Shown here: piece by piece, positions 58,501-64,000 of the stretch
How positions within the stretch are numbered: position 1 is the stretch's first letter
Layout of the letters: the number at the start of each line of letters is the position of its first letter
Assembly: GCF_905220415.1 (NCBI RefSeq)
Contig: NC_059537.1
Location: 4,873,622-4,937,621, forward strand
From: Colias croceus
Taxonomy: Eukaryota > Arthropoda > Insecta > Lepidoptera > Pieridae
Length of the DNA: 64,000 bases
Direction: 5' to 3'
Position numbers and translations under genes: made by a program
The notes under the pieces: generated by a model
Database searches by the model: none
The model's input: only the letters and a program-made list of their open reading frames with translations
What the model was told of the DNA's origin: nothing

Positions 58501-59741
58501 ATACTTTGATTTATGTTTCTAGTGAGCTCACGATTAACGATTCCATAATATATACCAGTTGAGTGCCCGATCATTAACATAAAACCCAAAAATTATAACA
58601 TATCTTTCCATCTAAAAGCTAAAGTTACAGCAAAAATACGTAAGTCCATTTGTTAATAAATCATTTCACCCTTTAGGCCCCGAGGCCTCCCGCGCGTTGC
58701 GTGTCACCAATATATTACGTGTCGTTATTTAGGGACAGCGGTCCAAACAAACCCCTACTGTCACTCAGTGTCACTTATAGCGCTATAGGAAAAGTTAAGC
58801 AACTGGTGATGATAGCATCTAAGAAATTAGTAAATCAATTAGGTACTGTTCATAATCATTAGGGATAAACAAAACCGTTAGTTCAATCAAACATTAAAGT
58901 AATACCAAATTGTAGAAATACGTTATGCAAAGTAAATGATAGAAATATTTTATCAGGCAGTTTATCAAATCAGCGAAAAGCTGTGACTCCACATGGGATT
59001 GGGAATATTCAACAAGCGACATCTGGCGCGCCTCAGAAAATCCGCTTTACCCACATATGTCGAAACTTTTGTTCTCAGAATAAAACCCATGAGATTTAAA
59101 ACGTTCAATATCCCTTTATTTTCCATTCTTTGTCTTTGACTGGCAACTGCAACCCACTTATAAACTACGTTTTTGATTGAAAATGTTCAAACGGTGGATA
59201 TTGCATCCTCTATCTGAAATGCACTCGATAGCGTTATATACGTACCGTTATATCCTTTTAGAGATACTTTATTACGTACGTGCAATCGAGACAATTTATT
59301 TACATATTGAACACTCTATATAGACACACATAATATATTTTTCTGCGTATTAAAAGCACTGTGTATCGTTTGACTTAGAATTTACATAATATTTATATCG
59401 TACTATACGAAAAATAAGATCAGAAATCAGAAACGCCACTTAGAAAAATAAGAAGCGTGTTTCTTTACCATAAGGCTTCTAACGTTAAAATTAAAATCTG
59501 CTTTCTAAATCTTACCTTCAGTGCTAATATACGGTGGCATGAGCACAGCACTATAGCTGGTGTTCACAGCGATATGGTCGAAGTGTCTGCTGGGTGCGAG
59601 CAACAAGCGTCGCGCCCGCGCGGCCAGCGTGCCATCGTCAGCGTGCACGTTCAGCCAGCGTGCGTCGTAGTAAGTGCCCGGCGTGCCGTCGGAGCCCCCG
59701 CCGCCGGAGAGTGCTGCTGCCTCCGCGGAGTCCATAATTCG
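43520..59741 (-). CDS. Voltage-gated calcium channel alpha2/delta subunit, 3' part (21 exons, 1089 codons seen)
   Basis: Minus-strand exons: 59741-59516, 57157-57026, 56758-56481, 52554-52441, 52187-51992, 51734-51598, 51218-51138, 51046-50966, 50784-50710, 50622-50608 (15 nt), 50288-50178, 49269-49056, 48919-48874, 48681-48509, 48142-48052, 46228-46115, 45823-45553, 45255-44895, 44686-44419, 44120-43934, 43618-43520. All phases agree. Landmarks: HIAVNTSYSAV, LSWQYYASSTGFMRRYP, a VWA domain (SPKDLVILLDDSDD ... GPNDFVNIYRYSD), MKDMACTNKG, a Cache-like part (LGVNGYSFMVDNNGHVLYHP), CYILDDNGFI, GRFFGQVD, VVDTLCPCG and a hydrophobic C-terminus preceded by SCGG, as for a GPI signal. These extracellular subunits promote surface delivery of CaV channels and shape synapses. 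The VWA metal site is non-canonical. The signal peptide and first exons are missing and should lie beyond 59741. Which insect paralog this is was not decided. Confidence 0.93.
43707..43858 (-). repeat. Lepidopteran dispersed repeat in the last alpha2/delta intron
   Basis: Starts ACTAGCTTTGCGCTCGCGGT and ends near TTTGACTTTGTTTTATA. It is the reverse of the type at 21932-22123. Confidence 0.7.
46229..48051 (-). other. Alpha2/delta intron between exons at 48052 and 46228
   Basis: 1.8 kb, AT-rich, with no coding exon or bounded repeat recognised. Confidence 0.6.
52555..56480 (-). other. Large alpha2/delta intron (3.9 kb) inside the VWA-coding part
   Basis: No exon, RNA gene or bounded repeat is recognised. 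It is AT-rich throughout. Confidence 0.6.
57158..59515 (-). other. Alpha2/delta intron (2.4 kb)
   Basis: No exon is seen. It contains scattered simple AT sequence only. Confidence 0.6.
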
Positions 59742-60396
59742 CTGTTCAGATAGTTTTGTCATCATAATCATCATCATCATAGTTTTGTCATCATTTGACT
59801 GTCATAGTCCGTGTTTGTATCGATTGAAAAGGTGGTTAGTAAGGTCTTGTTTCAGTTAGATTATTGCCTATCCATTGTGTTGAACTAAGGACGATGGATG
59901 TGCATCATTATCATATTATATGTATAAAATAATCCCTTTCACATTTTAAATCTTCAAAATTAACTACTTTTATAACTAGAGGCATCATGATTCAGCAATT
60001 GTTAGCGGAAAAGATTTTGTCATAGCCAAAATATTGTAACATCATCATGTGTGTATCCACAAACGCACTATAGGCTATAAGTTAGAGGATCAAATTGATT
60101 GACGAAAACTAGTTGACTAAGCGAAGGGTCAGAGTTATATAATGTAGATTTGAAATATGCACGAGTAATGAGGGTAAGGGCTTGTAGCGGCCGTGACCTG
60201 TCTCAACACGGAAGAGTTAGCACCTTCGAAAACCACATTCAGTATGTTATAGCAATATAATATGTATATTGTATATTCTTTGATCTGTAAGTATTAAAAC
60301 ACTAGCTCGCAAGCAAAAATCCGGGAAGGCAAAAAGTGTTAAAAGTGAAATGAAACGTGTTAAAAGACCAATTTCTTGACAGAGTTATTACATTAG

Positions 60397-60551
60397 TTAC
60401 TAGCAAACCGGGCGAACTCCGTTTCGCCACCAGATACACCTTTTCTTTGCTATAAACCTCACGGAGCCCGAGACCTTCCAAAGAAAGCAAAACCGTGGAA
60501 ATCGGTTCGTGCATTCTGGAGTTATAGCGAACCCGACTTATTTTTATAGAT
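60397..60551 (-). repeat. Dispersed repeat fragment (ACTAGCAAACCGGGCGAACTC type)
   Basis: Begins ACTAGCAAACCGGGCGAACTC-like, contains CTCACGGAGCCCGAGACCTT and ends GCGAACCCGACTTATTTTTA. It has the look of a short LINE- or SINE-derived 3' end common in insects. No second copy in the window confirms it. Confidence 0.45.
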
Positions 60552-63059
60552 ATTATTTTTATATATTAGGCTCTACATTAATAATTATTATTTAAATTAA
60601 GAGCTAATGACGATTTGTTGTAATAGACTAGGATTCCTTTGATTTAAAAATTCAAATAGGTTTATTTTGGGAGACAATAGTTTAAGTTATTTTTATTTTT
60701 ATTAGAAAGTTTCAGCTAGGTACTGGTGTTAATTTTAAATAAAATTTCTAAAATAACAGATGAAAGACGAAGTGGTTTATGTTTGAAAGTTTTTAATAAG
60801 CAAGATGAAAGTCCTCTATGACCTACGAGACGGCTAAGTAAAGATACCTACTTAGGAATTAAAACTTTGAAGCTTACCTACTCGACGTCATTTGAGTTTT
60901 TAATTATTTTGTTATATACATATTGCTTCATCTAAACTCATATAAGGGTCTAATTATAATGAAGCATATTAGTGAATTATATTGCAATAAGTATATCGGA
61001 ATATATTAGTTAGAAAATGTTTAAAAGTTTAAAATTTCACCGAATTAACTCTCCTGCAAATATTTATTTACACTTTTGATGAAAAGAGTTTCATTCACAG
61101 CTTAGAACTCTACGAGCTCTGTGCTTTTCATTATACACTTTTTTTTAAAGATTCAACGGATAATAATTCGTTTAATATTTTTGATATTACAAAAACCACA
61201 AAATAATTTTAATCTGTAGAAATAAGTTTGTACAGCAAGCTACTAACTAAAATAATTAAAAAATAACGGTATGTTTAAAAAAGCTTTTGAATATAATTAA
61301 GTCTGTTTTTTCGCTAATTCAGTAAGACCAAGGGTAGGCTGAGGCAATGTAATTCGGCGGCGCGGGCGCTACCTTCAATATTTAATGTAGTCATTAACAA
61401 ACGCGACGAAGGCCGCATATTCTTAACAATATTTAACGGTGCTATGTAAATGCGGAATTCCTTTATTTTGTTCCAGCCACAGTTTCATTAAGTGCGAAAT
61501 GTTGGCGTCGTTTTTTCTTGGCGACGCCCGCAGCGAAGCAATCCCCGCGATTTTTCAACTTTATTGTTGAGCTAAGTTCTAGGCGCTTTTGGCCCGGGCC
61601 TTGTTCACAACTTATTATGATACCGCCTATTCGTAGTACTTTTACGACACATTTTTTTATGGTTGTAGACGATTGTTTATCGTTCAATGGTCTCTTTGAA
61701 GGGAATATTTGATGTATTCACGGCGTATAATTTAATGGCGTTAGGAAACATGATATTATGAATCAATCACGAAACATGTGACAATATTCTATAGACTTAA
61801 TGAACTAAAACTGATTATTTTACAGCCGGTTTAGTTCTTCAATTCTTTTAGAATCGAATAGCTTCAGCCTTTGGCCTTATAACTCGATAATGGATTCAAA
61901 TGCAATCGATTATGGCTCACATGAGACATGTTAGTCTAGGCCATACTTATTATATCTTCATGATAGATAGTTTTACTAAGAAAAAAACAAATTAGATGGT
62001 TTGCAAATATAATTAATTTTTAAATTGATCACTACATAAAAAGCAGACATTTCAATTAAGTCTGTAAAGTAAAAACATTTGGGACCGCCTTCGCCGATAT
62101 GTGGCTATAAAATCGTCTGGACGATGTACGCTTGCCACGGGATAATTTAAAACTCTCGGAGAATCTGAGGAACTTTGCTATAATAAGATTACATGGTCCT
62201 CAACGCAAACCGCATGTTCATCGGGCTAGACATATTGCATTATGTCAAACTCGACAGCTTAGCTTCGCCTTCGAGTAAACACTTGAAACTACTTAAAACA
62301 CTTAGCCAATTTCGCGGTGGTATTGTACGTGCTATCGTACAACTTGAGATGCCGGTATGTTCAATACGCTAATAACGTAGTATTACGGAATGTGGCGGGA
62401 TTCAGGAATGTGTAGTGTTATAGCTTTAAATAAACTGCTCCTTGTTAGTGAAAATCGATATAAGTACATATGAATCTTAATTTAATTTTCCTCGACTAAA
62501 ACATTTCTGAGATGAAAATCTCTATTACCTCTATGTCGGTAAAATCCATTAAGAATAGAGAAAATTACTTTCCACATGCAAAATTATTAGGAAATGAAAA
62601 ACGACGTTTTAAAACCACGTTAAAATTATTCGAAGTGCTTTCAATTGAAACAGTTCTCAATTCTCCAGTCGTAATAGAAATCGTATTAGTGGAATAATGC
62701 CAGGTCACTGGGGAGAGAAAATTGGTTGTTCCTTACATTTTGTCGGTACGGTCTCCTCGCGAGACGGATAATCATAATTCAATACTTCTATACGGGTTAT
62801 CTTAACGCCTTGTTACATTTTACTCAAGAAAGATACTGAACGAAAGTAAGTACATACATATCCCATATACTTATTTGTTTAGTATTCGTGCTTAATTTAT
62901 ATTTATTCAATCAAAATAAGGGCATTGATTTTTCTTAAAATATGTATATATTTTGAGCCTGATAACACACACGTCGGTCTACCTGAAATTACGTTTTCAA
63001 TGTAAAGTTTTATCATTAAAGGCGGGTTTGTACTATGTTGTATCGAAATAGTAGAGCAT

Positions 63060-63179
63060 CTATACATATAATAAATCTGTAGAAGGGTCAATTCTGTACA
63101 TTGAAAACATTGAAAAAATAAATAGCAGGGGGTGTAACTGGATCGATACCAAACCCAAATATGTGATTAAAAAATTTTT

Positions 63180-63214
<35 letters not shown>

Positions 63215-63544
63215 ATGTGAAGGCATCACGTGAAAACTAGCGGTTCGATTTCGATGAAACTTGGTATAATTATACCTTATTATCCTGGGCGTAAAATAGG
63301 ATACTTTTTATCCTGGAAAAATACGTAGATAAAAAATAATCTTAATTTTTCAGTTTTATCCATAGACGTTGTTCCGTAGAACCGCGAACACACGTTGCGT
63401 ATTATTATAGGCCTAGCCGTATTTGGGAATTGGGTCCAATAGATATTTATAAGATGTTATTGTCAGAGGTACTCAAAATGGAGAAATAAACCATCCACGC
63501 GAAGACCGACATCCGCGCGGACGGAGTCGCGGGCGGAAGCTAGT
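63060..63544 (+). repeat. Lepidopteran dispersed repeat, long copy
   Basis: Starts CTATACATATAATAAATCTG, contains (TGTC)n, and ends GACGGAGTCGCGGGCGGAAG-CTAGT. It matches 35504-35826 at both ends and carries about 160 extra bases before the terminal motif (ACGTTGTTCCGTAGAACCGC region). Confidence 0.82.
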
Positions 63545-64000
63545 TTTTTAATAAATATCTTAGAAATATCTAGTCATAATATTGATAGACGTAGGTGTTG
63601 AAAAGTATAAGTTTAGATACTCAAGGGAACACTTTATACTGAAAAGAAAACTATAAATATTATATACAATTTCGTCGGTCGTATGTAGTGAAAAGCGTAT
63701 TATGATACCTCGTAGAGGGCGATGCGCTTCTAACGGTCTTTGACCGTCGCAGCCGTCTCGTGCGAGATTAAAAATATTTAGATTAAATTCATTTTCTACT
63801 ACATTACTGCGTGGAAAGTATAGATAGATGAAAGAATAACATTCCAATTATTTTGAAACATATTTTTAAATAAGTTACATATTGAACTCGTTGTAAATAT
63901 CTTTTATTTATTAGATATAATTTTTTTCCGAATATTTGGCAGAGTGAGTGTATTAAAAATAAAAACATATTTTGATCCATTAATTGTCGTAGTAATAATA

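Larger units (their letters stand above)
59742..64000 (-). other. Upstream intron of alpha2/delta, no exon recognised
   Basis: The exon at 59741 starts in phase 0 and is not the first, since the signal peptide and N-terminal helices of the family are absent. No ORF in this stretch resembles them, so it is taken as intron. An ATC/ATG-type (CAT)n run adjoins the acceptor at about 59761-59781. Two dispersed repeats are listed separately. Confidence 0.55.

Noticed and set aside
59674..59859. Plus-strand ORF opposite the first visible alpha2/delta exon
   Set aside because: Shadow of the GC-rich exon plus the (ATC)n run beside the acceptor.

Overview
The window looks like the nuclear genome of a lepidopteran insect. 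It is AT-rich, has short GT-AG spliced exons, and carries many interspersed repeats that end in the CTAGT/GCGGGCGGAAGCTAGT motif familiar from moths and butterflies. I assembled gene models by hand from splice signals and reading-frame continuity. No prokaryotic, viral-genome or CRISPR features are present.

Layout. (1) 1173-13788, + strand: Shark, an SH2-ankyrin-SH2-tyrosine kinase, 13 exons, 783 aa. Intron 9 holds a broken non-LTR retrotransposon, and intron 8 holds a SINE with a 13-bp target duplication. The last coding segment and the start of its 3'UTR are repeated in tandem downstream. (2) 18502-16586, - strand: a three-exon leucine-rich-repeat membrane protein (402 aa), tail to tail with Shark. 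(3) 23360-19170, - strand: a six-exon Myb/SANT-like DNA-binding protein (about 254 aa). Its last intron contains a complete mariner/Tc1-type element with long inverted repeats. (4) 25443-39260, + strand: Mtr4, the exosome RNA helicase, 18 exons, 1033 aa. Its introns hold a 4.7-kb Ty3/gypsy LTR element, several MITEs and decayed copies of one of its own exons. (5) 59741-43520, - strand: the 3' part (21 exons, 1089 codons) of a voltage-gated calcium channel alpha2/delta subunit. It includes a 15-nt microexon and a VWA domain whose metal site is degraded. The 5' exons lie further upstream, outside what I can recognise.

Gene relations. Genes 1/2 and 4/5 converge. Genes 3/4 diverge from a roughly 2.1-kb spacer that contains a 799-bp repeat insertion flanked by a 15-bp direct repeat. 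The five host genes belong to unrelated processes (phagocytic/epithelial signalling, cell-surface LRR, DNA binding, nuclear RNA decay, calcium-channel trafficking), and nothing suggests they work as a cluster. Much of the remaining sequence is intron or intergenic DNA shaped by transposable elements. I found no new multi-gene system. The most unusual items are the two cases of host-exon fragments multiplied in tandem, the palindromic rearrangement in the LINE reverse transcriptase, and the alpha2/delta subunit with a non-canonical MIDAS.
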